Part shown: piece after piece, positions 28,170 to 40,213 of the stretch
How positions within the stretch are numbered: position 1 is the stretch's first letter
How the letters are laid out: the number at the start of each line of letters is the position of its first letter
Assembly: GCA_027475525.1 (NCBI GenBank)
Contig: JAMWFC010000049.1
Span: forward strand, 3,766,947-3,830,946
From: Macrolepiota albuminosa
Lineage: Eukaryota; Basidiomycota; Agaricomycetes; Agaricales; Agaricaceae
Direction: 5' to 3'
Length of the DNA stretch: 64,000 nucleotides
Program-made: the position numbers and the translations under genes
The notes under the pieces: model-generated
Seen by the model: the letters and a program-made list of their open reading frames with translations, nothing else
What the model was told of the DNA's origin: nothing
Database searches by the model: none

Positions 28170-29490
28170 AGCAACTATGAGGAGTTGATCTTAAAGCAGG
28201 AGGAGGAAGGAGAGAAGGGGAAATTGGCTGCTGACTAATTCCAGAAAGTATCATACAATAAGTGCATTGTCCAGAAGAAGGCAAATTGTGCCAAGGAGTT
28301 GCAGGCCCTTGATTATAGGGCTGAAGATGATTTCTCAGGGAGAATTCCTGATAGTTTGAAAGTGAAGATCTGGAGTCTGCTTGATATTGAGCAGATGAAC
28401 TTGTGCTTTAGAGAAGCACTTAGCTACTGCACTTATTATTCATACCTTACAAATATGGTGCTGATGGAAGTAGATGCTGACAGAGCAGCATTGTCTGAGT
28501 ATACCACTGGGCAGCCAGCCTACAGCTCTGGTACAATCATGTACAAACATGCTCCTTGCAGTCTTCTCCACATTACTTGAAAGCTGGAAAGGCTCTATAA
28601 GTATTATATGAATGTACACATTGAATTATTGTATATATATTGATTACCAAGCTTCAAATGTTTGCCTAGCAACAGTTGAGGCTCTCCATAACCAAATCAT
28701 GCAGCTCCTTATGATGGAGCTACAATACCAGGATCTTGTCAATCCAATGCAAGTGCCTGACAACTTTGTGGTTATTTGCACACAAAAGGAGATGAATCTA
28801 CCATGCTGCATATAATGTGCACACTCAACTCAACCACACCATTTGATCTGGACCAGCTTGTTCAATATGCACTGGTCTTTGATTGTTCTGGTCTGAAAAA
28901 CATTTATCAGAGCATTGCAGCTAACCTCACATACTGCATGCACTTGCAAACTCTTTTTGAATTTGCATTATGTTGAGCTCTTTGCATGAATAATGCAGCA
29001 AAACTTGTGATTGTTTGGTGCATGATGCTTGTCATGGCTGACTAGAAATGTACTATGAGACAGTCACCTCATATGACACCATTTTTTTAAACATCTTTTT
29101 GAGCTCCAAAGTAGAATTCAGCTCAAAATTTGACAAGTCCATGTGCCTGACAAGCAGGCACAAAATTTCTCTGATGATGACACTATACGCATCTTATTGC
29201 ACAGTCATATTTTGCTAAAATGCATCAACTATGCCTATGCATATAGTGTGGTCTTTCTAAAACAGCAATTTCATGTTCCAACAATGTCTCTGGAAATCTT
29301 TTGACAGATTGACAATGAGTGCATAGAGGACCTGACTAAGTATGGCACTCCTATTCCATTGCAGATGAGTGGAGAGAGATGACCAAAGATGACTACTATT
29401 GTCTCATATTCAAGCAAGAGAGTTGCTTTCTCAACAACTCTGAGGCCAATAGTCTTTATTATTTCATTGGCATGGACTCTAACTGAGTTA
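28170..29490 (+). pseudogene. Decayed chromovirus ORF3 copy
   Basis: The plus strand, in shifting frames with many stops, aligns with the ORF3 protein at 736-3978. A charged stretch (EEEGEKGKLAAD) is followed by GRIPDSLKVKIW for GRIPDALGVVIY. Then PFDLDQLVQYALVFD...FEFAL matches PFALDYLGSYALLYG...FGFAL, and IDNECIEDLTKYGTP matches IDDERLQRLDHYGTP. The copy is AT-rich and poor in CpG compared with the intact element, consistent with long decay. Its strand is opposite to that of the gag relic at 30,379-32,625, which may reflect rearrangement or misordering at the gap. Confidence 0.7.
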
Positions 29491-30061
29491 ATCTTCTAAA
29501 AGGCACATCAATGCAGGAGTCAATGATAATAGAAACAGGCACAGTTGTGGGGCCTTCATTGCATAGATCATAAACATTTTTTAATTTTAGGTAAATATAA
29601 GTGTTAACTCAATGTCCTCACACTAACACGCACTCCAGAGTAGCATGTAGATACAATGGACAAACATTTTGTTATTGTTTTTTTTTTTATCCTTTTGCAT
29701 AATATCAGCCTTTATCTTGCCATGGACTGTTTTGCACACCAATGCACTAAGTCATTGCATGATTTTCTAACTCTATATCTATACTAGATACTTAGATTAT
29801 CTGTTCTCTGTGTATTTGACCTCTTTAGAAATCCAGAGCATAGTCATTTCTAAACTAGAGCACTACGGTAGTCCTTGCTAATGAGCCTTCAACATTAAAC
29901 CAAGTATTTGGTCTCATTGGGGAGTATGTAATAAAGCATCACACATGTTACAAGCATCAATAATGCTATTACTAGAGAGTATTATATAAGACAACATCTT
30001 GTATTCACTCTAGTTCTAGTTAAATCTGATAAAGCAGTCTGATTTAGCACTGTGTGATATA
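29491..30061. other. AT-rich stretch after the ORF3 relic
   Basis: No coding frame is supported. By position it could contain the remains of the chromovirus 3' LTR, but I could not match it to another sequence in the window. Confidence 0.35.
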
Positions 30062-30378
30062 TGTAAGGGCAACCTCTAGAGGCTGTGGCTCAGTCACACA
30101 GCTGGCAAAGGGAGATCCAAAGTGTAAGCCTCACCACTGAGCTGAATATAGGTGATGCAGGACTGCAGGAAATGCTCGCCTATCGCTTGGTCACCATTGA
30201 ATNNNNNNNNNNNNNNNNNNNNNNNNNNNNNNNNNNNNNNNNNNNNNNNNNNNNNNNNNNNNNNNNNNNNNNNNNNNNNNNNNNNNNNNNNNNNNNNNNN
30301 NNAGAAATAAGAGAATGAATGGAAGGAGAGTAAAGAGATAAGGAGTGAGAAAAGGAAGAAATGAGGAGTCCCCTGACA
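30062..30378 (-). repeat. LTR of family C, interrupted by an assembly gap
   Basis: Both ends match the inverted copy at 51316-51833. The left end starts TGTAAGGGCAACCTCTAGAG, and the right end reads GAGGAGTCCCCTGACA. Positions 30203-30302 are 100 Ns, so true length is unknown. The LTR interrupts the gag relic, whose frame runs up to 30379. Confidence 0.7.
30203..30302. other. Assembly gap, 100 N
   Basis: Exactly 100 unknown bases, a common placeholder for a gap of unknown size. It falls inside a repeated LTR sequence, so the order and orientation of the two sides are less certain than elsewhere. Confidence 0.98.
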
Positions 30379-32625
30379 CCTTCTGCAGTGTGACACATCT
30401 CATTTGGATGTGTTGATCTCCACAGCACTTGGTCAGTGTAAACAAGTGTTTGTCCTCATCATCATGAGTGTAGTAGTTGCTGTTGTACATGTCCACTGTG
30501 ACATATTCATTGCCATCCATCTGGATGCTTTCAGCGTCATCCACTTTCAAGCCATCAGCCTCCACTTGCAGCTCTTCCTCAGCCTCCTTGACAACCTTCT
30601 TGTCCTCATCATCACTGGGGGCTGCAGCCATATGGGCTGCTCAGATGTAATGCCCCACTCTACCACAGTTGTAGCATGCTGAGGGGTCCCCAGCAGGCTC
30701 TCTCTGAGCCGCTCCAGAAATCTCAGTGGGTTTGCCTCACCATGCATGTTGCAGGTGCTACACCCCCTCTAGCTGCTACTTGGTTTTGACCCAAAAAGGG
30801 TTGACTATTTTTTGCTGGCACATATCCAGCAGGCTTTGATTGAGGCCATTGGCCTCCAGAAATTGTCTTGCAGACAACGAATCGCGGATTGCAATTGTTC
30901 TCCATCTTTGACCATTTGGCCAGGAAGGTTTCCACCTTCACTGCCTGATGGTTCACAAGTCCTTAGCATGAGCTATGCTGTTCATAATAATTTGCAGTCC
31001 ATGTAGACTGCTCATAACAAATGGCATATGCCAGGAACTTGGTCATGGTATTGACCTCGGAGACAAATTGTCATTGTGTATCAATGCTCTCCTCATATCT
31101 GCAGGTATTCCATCCAGGAATGTCTTGCAAATTGTGTATTCATCTGGATAGACAGCCATATTCTGTGCATGACCCACCAGGTCATCATAAAATGTCTGGA
31201 CACCAGTCTTAGCATCATACACTGCCTTTCTAAAGGCATCCTGAGCTTCCTGCATCGTTGCAGCGTTGACAAAGTGATTATACAGTCCTATCAGGACCTC
31301 TTTAAATGTCCAATGCAATTTGTTGCGATTGATGTGAAGGACATGGCAGTGGAACTAATTCCAAGCCTCTCCCTCTCTAAATTTGTGCAGCACAAATATT
31401 CTTTCTTGGTTCATATTGTCTCCACCATAGCAGCAGGCTGCCAGGTGGTAGCAGATGTCCATGGCCCAGTCCTCCAGCTGGGAGAACCTATGCCCTCCAG
31501 CATATGCACATATATGCTTACCATCAGATTTGCGGGGACTTACCCCAGCAGGGAATTTGAACCTGACTCCCAGGGAGTCATCCACCAGTCAAGTGAGGTG
31601 GTCATGCATATAATCCATATGGGACCTGACTGCCTCATTTATTCCTGGCATAGTTTCATGCAAATCATGAGGTGTGGGCATTGAAAATGCCTGGAAACTG
31701 CAAAACAGATGTTTGTTGGCTGTTCTTTCTGGCCATGGAGTAGGCTGTTGCCTCACCTCTTGCTCCACTGGTGATTCACCAGCATGTCCATGTCTGCCAC
31801 CATTACGACGATTATTATCATCTCAATCGTTCTGTCTATGATCACAACCCCCACCATTGTTATTGCAACAATTTGGCTCCCTCCTGCCATAGTGATCACT
31901 ACTATCATCACTACCTTCCAGAACTCTGTTCAGTTCAGCAGTTTGGGCAGTGAATTGTCACCACATATCATTGACAGGTGTTACATCTTCACACCCTTCA
32001 AAGGCTATCCCCTGGTCATCAATCAATGACTCACCATGATCACACAAGTCCTGGTTGCGCATCCTTTGGTAATTGATGCGTTCAGTGGTTGCGTTTGTTC
32101 CTCAAGAATGTGGACTTCATCCACCTCTTCTTTGATGGTGACTTGCTTTCAAGGTGTCTTAACCTCTTGCACTGCAAGTAGTGCCTCTGGCTCTGCTGGA
32201 GTTGTTGTCACAGTCTCTACTTCAGATAATGCCTGCTGAGGCACTCCACTGACATTGTGTTGACAGTTTGTGGTGTTCTGATGCCTAACATAGTCTTGCT
32301 GAGGCTCATTGGCCTGATGAGGCACATTTAGCAATTCCATTGCCTCTGCAATCAGTGGCGCTTGTCGGCGCATACTCATTTCACATTCCACTGAGTTGGC
32401 TGGAGTGGCTGGTGAGACTGCTGACCTTCACGCTGCTTTGCACTTGAGGTATTCCACCACTTTGAGTTCAAAGATATGCACAAATAGTTCAATATATTCA
32501 GTCAAATCTGCACAAGGTACATCGTGGCTCCTAGCAGCCAATAATTGTAGGTGCTTCACTACGTAAAGCTGCAGATGCTTTTGCGTCAATTCCTTTGCAA
32601 CTGATGGATATTGGTCCAATACCAG
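30379..32625 (-). pseudogene. Decayed chromovirus gag copy
   Basis: Minus-strand frames follow the gag of 7984-11295 in order. LVLDQYPSVAKEL and YIELFVHIFELKV come first, then the core EDWAMDICYHLA, FKEVLIGLYNHFVNAAT and AVYPDEYTICKTFLDGIPADM. A knuckle region near 30,650-30,690 and VTLQK just before the family-C LTR follow. Frameshifts and stops are frequent. The N-terminal part is absent; at its upstream end it meets a family-B solo LTR. Paired comparison shows that hairpins of the intact element are mostly absent here although the segments align without indels. Confidence 0.75.
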
Positions 32626-33665
32626 TGATACAATGCTGTACCAGCAGTCAGGGACACACCATGCACCAGAAGTCAAAATAAACATTTAATTATGGGCTAA
32701 TAACTGTAAGCCTCCTGGTAGCAGTTTCAACAAAAATATATCTCCAAAACACCCCAATAAATACACAGAAAAGTACAGAACAACAGGCAAGGACCAGCTC
32801 AAACTATCAGCTCAACAATAGTCCAACCACTGTAGTGGGGAGGGGAAGCATGGAAGCTGGAAGAACAGACAAAATAGGAGGAAATTGGAATATTATTATT
32901 GTCATTGACAATTATAATAACTCAATTTCATCATCAAATTTGTCAATGTTCAAGTTGACATAATCAGAAGGGGAAAAGGAAAGAAGCAGGGAATGCAGGG
33001 AAGCACTAAAAGGAGAAAGAAGGATCTATGAATGGGATTGTGCTAAATGGAGCTCAAGCAAATAGAGAAGTGGCAATCAGAAACATCCAGAGGAATGGTG
33101 GAACAAGAAGTTGAATGGCGGAACTGGTGGCACCAAAACAGGCTTCCCAAAAGGAAAATTGGACTATCAAATATGTTCCAGAGGCTGGGGAGTTTACAAC
33201 AAAGAGTCAGGTGTAGATAGTGGTCTGTGCACCAAAAAAAACAGTATAAGTAGCCCAAGTTTAGTAGAGAATAGACAGGCAATTAATAGGCAAAGACTTG
33301 GTGGTTCCCAGGGAGTGAATCACTTAGGCTAGAGTTTGTTGAAAACCTCATATCAGCAGGCAATTAATAGGCAAAGGCTTGGTGATTCCCAGGGAGTGAA
33401 TTGCTTAGGCTGGAGTTTGTTGAGAAACCTCCATTTTCTGGAATATTATTCTCATTCAACATTATAATACCTCAAAGTCTCCGCTTTCTGCAAGATTATT
33501 GAAAGCAGTCAATATTATAAGAGCTCAAAACCTCTGCTTTCAGCAAAATTATTAAAAGCATTCCAATAATTATCCATTTTGTTGTCAAAGTCAGTGTGAA
33601 TTGAAGGTCATATTCTACACTAGCAAGCCCCAGAACTATCAGTAATACTTACACCAAGTACTACA
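32626..33665 (+). repeat. Solo LTR of family B
   Basis: The sequence runs from TGATACAATGCTG to AAGTACTACA and aligns throughout with the family-B LTR in opposite orientation. It is flanked by CCAG (32622-32625 and 33666-33669), a 4-bp duplication like that of the full element. It is diverged and has an internal duplication of about 75 bp (33276-33351 and 33357-33432). It is a product of LTR-LTR recombination. Confidence 0.85.
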
Positions 33666-33942
33666 CCAGCTGCAGGCATGTGCAAGCTATTTGTCAGATA
33701 GACAGAAGTTTCCTGGGACTGGATATCCTGTGATGTATCTAGCATGTCTTTGCCTGAAACAGAGGCATGGTTGTCTTGTGGGGCATCAGTAGATAAGTCA
33801 ACACTGTTAGGTGCAACGTCGGCGTTGAACAGATTGTCACTGAAATTGGAAGACCCTGGCACAGTCTCTCCTCCAAAGCGAAGAGGTCTGAGCCTGATTC
33901 TTCAGAGCCAAAAAGTGAGGCTGCAGCCTCGACACCGTTCAT
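33666..33942 (-). pseudogene. 5' fragment of a host gene (possibly Sec16-like)
   Basis: The minus strand starts with ATG and MNGVEAAASLFGSEESGSDLF. A one-base shift near 33,870 then leads into an acidic Ser/Asn/Asp-rich frame (SSNFSDNLFNADV...SLHMPAAG) that stops at the solo LTR. The opening resembles, from memory, the N-termini of basidiomycete COPII assembly (Sec16-type) proteins; this is weak. The shift could also be an unrecognised intron. Past the LTR the strand carries the gag relic instead, so the rest of the gene is missing here. Confidence 0.35.
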
Positions 33943-34450
33943 CTGGTGATGCGTTTATTATCATCCACAACGAACAAAATGTCCAAGGCAACGCAAAGGA
34001 ACTTGTGAAGGCTCCGCTATTTGGCCAACTTTGCTTCTAGACACGTCACCTTCGGCAACCAAATGACTTCACACCCACACATAAGCACCTGAGCTTAGTG
34101 ATAAGTAACTATGGACTACGGTATGTCTGTAGAATCGACTGTGTATAACCCATTATATGGAAATGTACGTAGGTAGCTCCTGGCATCAAGAAAAAGTCTA
34201 AAATTATGCACATCAAAGAAAGTAGAAGTATGTGCGAGGAAGCAGTGAAAGGTATATAGTACGACCATGGATAGTTCAGATTGTTTATATACGTAGAGAT
34301 GCGATGATGAGTAGTTGCCAAATTATGGTTTCTGAGAATCTTTAATAAAGGCTGTAAGAATGTTGATGCAGACGCAGTCGAGGAATATAGAGTAATGATT
34401 GAAACATGGATCAAATTTTCGCGGTCGGAACGTCCTTTTCGATAAGCCGC
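33943..34450. other. Spacer between the PUF gene and the gene fragment
   Basis: Both neighbours are on the minus strand, so this should hold the PUF terminator and the promoter of the fragment. No gene or clear signal is seen. Confidence 0.45.
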
Positions 34451-37400
34451 TCAACTAAGAGTACATTCAGCGCTTCTGTCTAGAAAACTCAGAGCAAAGA
34501 CGTGACATACTGGCCGTGAGGTGTTTTGTATACGCTCCAGAGTGCCTGCGCATACTTTGTACTTGAGGCGTGACCTTGTTAAAGAGCATCTCTTTTTGAT
34601 CGGCAGCGGCGACCATCATAGCACATTGAAGAACATAGTCTATCCTAAGGTCAGAGACAGAACATACCTAGTTCTTTGATAATATGAATGACGCACTGGC
34701 ATATTGATTTTTCATCATGCCAGTAATAGGGGTAACACCGTCTGGTTTGGTGACAAGGATTTCGTCGATCAGCCTTCGTCGTGTTTCGGGATCTGCACAC
34801 ACCAATGCCTTCTCGCAGACATTCGAAGCAAATTTGTGCCTCGCTAATATCAAAATTTGCCCATACAGCTTTGAAATGACTAGTGTCCTGTCATGTGGCC
34901 TCCCATGCTCAAGGACATATTGCATTACATAATTCTAGTAACAGATGAGAAGCTGTAAAATGAAATAGACATCCTGCACTCACCCCAAATTGGTCCTGCA
35001 TCAAGGTCATCGCAGCCTTGTGTACCTCATCCATAAGTGGCCTCGTCGTCTCCTCGGGGAGATGCTCAAGGCATCGTTGAAGTACCAGGCAGCCGTAAGG
35101 ATGAGTGGCGAGATCATAAACATTACCCCAGAAATTTTGAATAAAGCCTAAATTATCGGGCGAAACACATTTGACTAGCTTTTGAATTACCTGATGCAGA
35201 ATAGATAAGAGGAATATTCCTCACTTAAGAACACACTTACATGGTTACCATTAGGATCCTTGATGCATTTCAACATGTGTGGTTCAAGTTCTTTGGCAAA
35301 TGCAGTTTGTTGTTCAGGGAGAACAAATTCGATGGCCTATCGGGAAGGCAATTAAGAACCTGTGACGTGAAGAAAGAAATGTGGATTGTCACCTTCTGGA
35401 CAACGCGACATCCATACATCTGTTGTGAAAGTCCGTGGATATGCCCTTCCATAGTTTGCGCAAGACGAAGTTTCTGCGGTTGTGTGCCGTGCTCGAAGAA
35501 TTTTTGGATGACCTGCAAAGCAGCTAAGCTTCATACTACAAAAGGAAAAGTTTAAATACAGACATAGTTACCAAAGACGTTCACCATCAGGGAAAATGCA
35601 TTGGTTGGTACGATTTCATCAAAGATCACCTGCTTTTCCTCGGAGGTCGCGCTTTCCAACTCCTGCTGTATGAACCTTGACCCATGTTGATCCCCACTAA
35701 ATTCGACAGCATGTCCAAAAATGTCCTACAATAGGTCAATGTATCGACGGTTGAGCACCCAGCTTCACACTTCTAACATCCAACACAGGAAAAACAACTA
35801 ACCCTAAGTTCCCATTTGCGTGCCTTGTTAGCTCGAAACTCCTCCAGAATAGGACTACGTTGAGCAGGGGTTGTGTCAATGTTAGGCCAGTACCGCCCTC
35901 CTCGCGGATTACTTTGCACAAATGTGACTGGAACGGGCACCGGACCTGGCGGTATGAAATATTGAGTGTAATCGGGGTAAGGTTGTCGATGCGGGGACGT
36001 TTGAATGGGGTTGTACAAAAAATTTGTCCTGCCCTGATGCATATTCGTGGCATACTGGAAGTAACGTTAAACAACGATTCTTCTATATATAAAGAGATTG
36101 CTACCTGTATATCTCGCTTCTTGTCCTGTGTTGCCTTTGGCAGCTGGGTCGCAACCATAGGCGAATGGTTGGAAGGCGGAGGAAGATGCAGCTGTGAGTA
36201 CATGACATTCTGGGCAAGGGGCAAGTAGTACTGTGGAGGCAATTGAGATGTGTCGTAGTAATACACCTGTCGGTACATGTCTGGGACGGGGAGATTCACC
36301 TGCGGCGGTAGCATGCCGGGATTGGGATACAAGGCCGAAGGAGCTGAAGGATTTATCGGCGGAGGCGAAACATAAACAGTGTCAGGATGGCTGTAGCCAT
36401 AACGAAAGTCGTGTCCATGGTACGCACTGTAATCTGTGGGTGGAGCATAGCTGTACGAGCGTGGCAGGGGAATACGAGGACTCGTTTGAGGGCCAGGTAG
36501 CGTCTGATGATTCGAGTATTCATCCTCAACAGACATATCGCGCGAAGACAGAGATAATTCGTCATTCACGCCAGGAGAAATTTGGACAGTGTTGTTGTAG
36601 TGACCTGTAGTTGTGCTCTGAGAGCTACTAGAAACAGAAAGCGTTGGCGTCGAGGGCGAAAGTAGGGATGGAAACCGAGGCACTGATTCTTTAGCGGGCC
36701 CAGGATCGAATCGCTGAGAATATTGTCCACTTTTCGGACCACCGGACAGGTCCTCCTACAGGCTCGTGTCAGAATGAACAATTAAGACACCAAATTGAAG
36801 GAACTCGCCATTCTGTACGCTGTGAACGTGGCTTGGGTCACGGTGGCCTGCCTGTCGAGAGCGCGTGCATGATGCAGCGCGTTAGAATCCTATACTAAAT
36901 TTAGATCAAGAAATTTACGGCAAACGCGTTCACCCGAACCTTTGGATTTTGTGGATCTGTGGTGTCATCCCAGTTGCCACTTGTTGACCGGGACGTTGAG
37001 CTGTAAGGGACACGAAAGCCCGAGTCGAGTTCGATGCCGCTTACAGCGGAGGACGCGGACGTGTTTCTAGTCTGAGGATTGGAAGACCAATTCTAAAGGG
37101 AAAAGCTTAAGCCTACGAAACACAACGAATGCCGCGAGTCACGGACAGTTAGAGGGGTCCAATCGCTGGCAAAAGACTTTGGGACACCCAGGCTGCCATA
37201 CATACGAAGAGTCTGTGGAAGGGGAGGTCATGTACGAGAAGTCGGGGAGCAGAAAAGGACGGTACGCGACACGGGGAACCCAAGGGGGAACGGGCAACAG
37301 ACTGAGTGGAAGGACCGGAAGGGACGCAGGATGAGTGTGGAGACATAGAATTGTGGAAAGACAGGTATAGGTAGGGATATTAATGCTGGGTCGGACAATG

Positions 37401-38060
37401 GAAGCAAAAGGGTCAATGTTTGAGACTGAAGAGGACAGTGTGCTCGGCTATGTGTAATTGTCAAGATAAGGACATAGGGAATGCGGAGAGCGAACTAGAA
37501 GTACAAGAACGTGCTCGGCGAACTCGAGAACAGCCCCATTGTGCACGAACGGAGGCAATTTTTTCTGTACGACAAGATAAATTTGTTCTCCCGTGTTTCA
37601 GCCCGATCAATTAGGTTTAGCGAGGTCGCCGTCGATGACGTAACCGAATTATTATGCCATTGCAGACTGCTGATATGTAGATAGTACAAATTCGACATAG
37701 CCAAGTACTGACTTCCCCCTCACCGCGAATTGACGAACCACGACGCCCGTTTTGCTGCACCATGTTAGCCAGATCAAACCACAGTGGTGGCCACTTACAT
37801 GATCTGCAATCCCGTCGATCAGATCTGCATTCACCGTCTATCAATTCAAGAACCACTCACCCTTCGTCACTTTGTAGGCGCACCAGCGCCGGATTCGTTG
37901 CACCGATCCCTCCAACAATCGCCGCCGGCGTCGTTCCACCCGCGGCTCCCCCGCCCCCACCACGTAACGGTTTTGCAATCCGTCCAAAGCTCAATGTCGT
38001 CCCGTTCGCCGCTTTTTGCGCTTGTCCACCAGAATATAATAGCACAGAACATTGATCCAC
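34451..38060 (-). CDS. Pumilio-family (PUF) RNA-binding protein
   Basis: A multi-exon gene. The probable first exon (38060 down to 37857) contains [22 protein letters not shown], recalled as typical of basidiomycete PUF N-termini. A Ser/Pro/Tyr-rich disordered region follows (36,683-35,800). The PUM-HD shows all eight repeats: GSRFIQQ, NYVIQK, CRVVQK, NHVIQK, CLVLQR, NYVMQY, SNVCEK and NYVLQC, preceded by the cap [14 protein letters not shown]. Introns are 30-60 nt GT-AG; for example, one joins NQYA to NYVLQC. The stop is taken at 34451-34453 after a last small intron. PUF proteins bind UGUA-type sites in 3' UTRs and repress or localise mRNAs. Exon borders in the N-terminal third are uncertain. 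Confidence 0.85.
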
Positions 38061-38116
38061 TTTACCTCGAGTCTGATCGAGACGCTTGCAGTTGAGCCTC
38101 GAATTTCGAGGGGAGA

Positions 38117-38451
38117 GACGATCTGTCTAACTCGATCCCATCAAGAACCCTCCGGATCACCGGGCCTCGAAGGAAATGAGGGTTCTGGGCTCAAAAAGCA
38201 GGGTCACGTGAAGGAACAACTCACTCATGTGGAAAACAAACCAACTACTGAGCGTACGTTTAGACCTGGTTATGCTTGGTTAGGGTGTTTTGTTAGTGTT
38301 AGTGTTAGGCAGTTAGGCTAGGTTAGGCAAGGTTAGAGGTTTGGTCAAGTTCTGTTAAGTTAGGGTTAACAGCTTAGGGTTCCAGGGATAGGCAGACAGT
38401 GAAGTGATCTGTTGCACCTTCATTTGATGGTATCGAGTTAGACAGATCGTC
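38117..38451. mobile_element. Fold-back (MITE-like) unit enclosing telomere-like repeats
   Basis: The ends are inverted repeats of about 28 bp with one mismatch (GACGATCTGTCTAACTCGAT at 38117-38136 and its complement at 38432-38451, extending inward). Between them, about 38,278-38,378 is rich in GTTAGG/TTAGGG words like the basidiomycete telomere repeat, irregularly spaced. No target duplication is obvious. Confidence 0.5.
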
Positions 38452-39848
38452 CATGGACTCTCGTGCCACTGCTGCAAATGGTAATAATAACATATTTAAT
38501 GATCTCAAATGGAAGATGAGTCAAGATTGACCAATACATAATCAGTAAAAGCTGTGACCCACAGATCCTGACTCATCCTTATAGGAAAATTTTTGACCCG
38601 CACACCAACTTTGTATTCAAAGCCCAGCACGTTGACTGTTTATTTTAGGTTTATCCAGCACTGATTGATTGGACAGAGCTTGATACAGGTCCTGCTAGGC
38701 AATGAGAGACGTGTGGTATGTGATGCATTTCAGATCGGCCGACTAATATCACAGTGACACATGCAACAAACTCTTGGATTCACCTTATGCAAATGCAGAT
38801 AAACTCCTGCAACAAAACCCATCCCTGACACTCTACAGACGTACCACATCTCCCCTGAATAATTACGGAGTCCTCCCTGGCTGTGAGTGTACCTGCGCAT
38901 TTTTGCATCTTTAAGAGTGTCCTCTATGATACAAATGCAAGTTTCACCGTGTCTTTTTTATATCTTAGTTTGAAAAGAGATGATTTTGATATAAACAGCC
39001 TCTTTCTTGTGTCATTCAATCCAAAAATGCCGCTTTTTTCAAGTTCTGTATCAGTTTATTCCTGAGTCACATATTAGAATACATTTTGCATAGCCGCAAT
39101 GGAAGAACTTTCAGCAATGTCAATCTTTCGTGGGACTGCGATCCAATAATCACAAAAAGGGACTCTCTTAAACAACGCTCATCTTGGCTAACCTCTTGGG
39201 GCTATTACAATGCAACCGATTAGATGCCTGGCAAATTGTTGACTTGGACAGTAAGGCGACCATATCAATCTTCTTTTTAGTGGTCTCCATAAAAATTGAG
39301 GCCGATGAAACCGACTTCTCTGCGGTCGTTGAAGTTGTCAGTTACAAAGCATTCAGAATCGATTATTGAACGTGAATCCTCTGACTATTGTCACTGGAAC
39401 TGCTCTCAAGACCTTTTTGGAAACAGAAAAGCAGTGTGATTTGTTGTTAATGACAGAGTCAAATGATTTGATACTAAAAGTACTTTGTACTTACAACATC
39501 TAACATCCACATAAACCAGTCGTTACTATAGGAACATACCAAGGACCACAATAACATGAAATGATCTGGCAGAACCGTTTGAAATCCACCATTTTCATGA
39601 CTCAAAACTCATCTGAATGTGTATCACAAGCGTCACCATACATCACTCATGTTACTATTGCCTGCTTGTTTAAAATTGTAGACCATGCAAACTGAGGCAA
39701 ACATAGCATAAACACATGACCCAACCTTCTGCAAGGGCATTCAACTCATTGAGGATTGTTTGAATAAGTTTCGTGTCATTTAACTATGTGCCAATGAAGG
39801 ACGTACTGGAGCGTGGTTCACATCTTCACGGTTATGAGGTCCTGTTTG
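38452..39848. other. Stretch between fold-back unit and copia element
   Basis: Only short frames; none resembles a protein I know. No repeats matching other parts of the window were noticed. Confidence 0.45.
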
Positions 39849-39853
39849 AAAAG

Positions 39854-40133
39854 TGTTATGCTGGAAAGGAAGGTCAGCTGCATAGTGGTCACATGATCAT
39901 AGACTTAGTTTCAGATTGACGCGTTACACAACCTCAGTTGTTCTCCTTCATCTTGACGGACACTGAGGTTGTGAGTACTTTGTTTTCTTACTTCTTATTT
40001 CTTACTAAACTTGTTCCGTACAATACAGTTTCGTTTTTGTTAACTAGGTAAAATAATATAGTTGTTCTCCTTCATCTTGACGGACACTGAGGTTTTTCGT
40101 TTTCGTTAACTAGCTGTGGGATCTAACACAACA
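39854..40133 (+). repeat. 5' LTR of the copia element
   Basis: The LTR contains a 35-bp direct repeat (39936-39970 and 40060-40094, core TTCTCCTTCATCTTGACGGA). The first copy lies in a fold-back in which ACAACCTCAG (from about 39,928) pairs with CTGAGGTTGT (39963-39972). The internal sequence starts GGTTATGGGCC. Confidence 0.92.
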
Positions 40134-40213
40134 GGTTATGGGCCTTCTCTTTTGAGAATAGCTAGTATCTTCTGTACAGCTGGAGGCACCTCTCTTTTAT
40201 CTGGACTGTCATC

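Noticed and set aside
37149..37856. Separate small genes upstream of the PUF core
   Set aside because: These minus-strand frames lie between PUF exons and are better read as introns or poorly defined PUF N-terminal exons.
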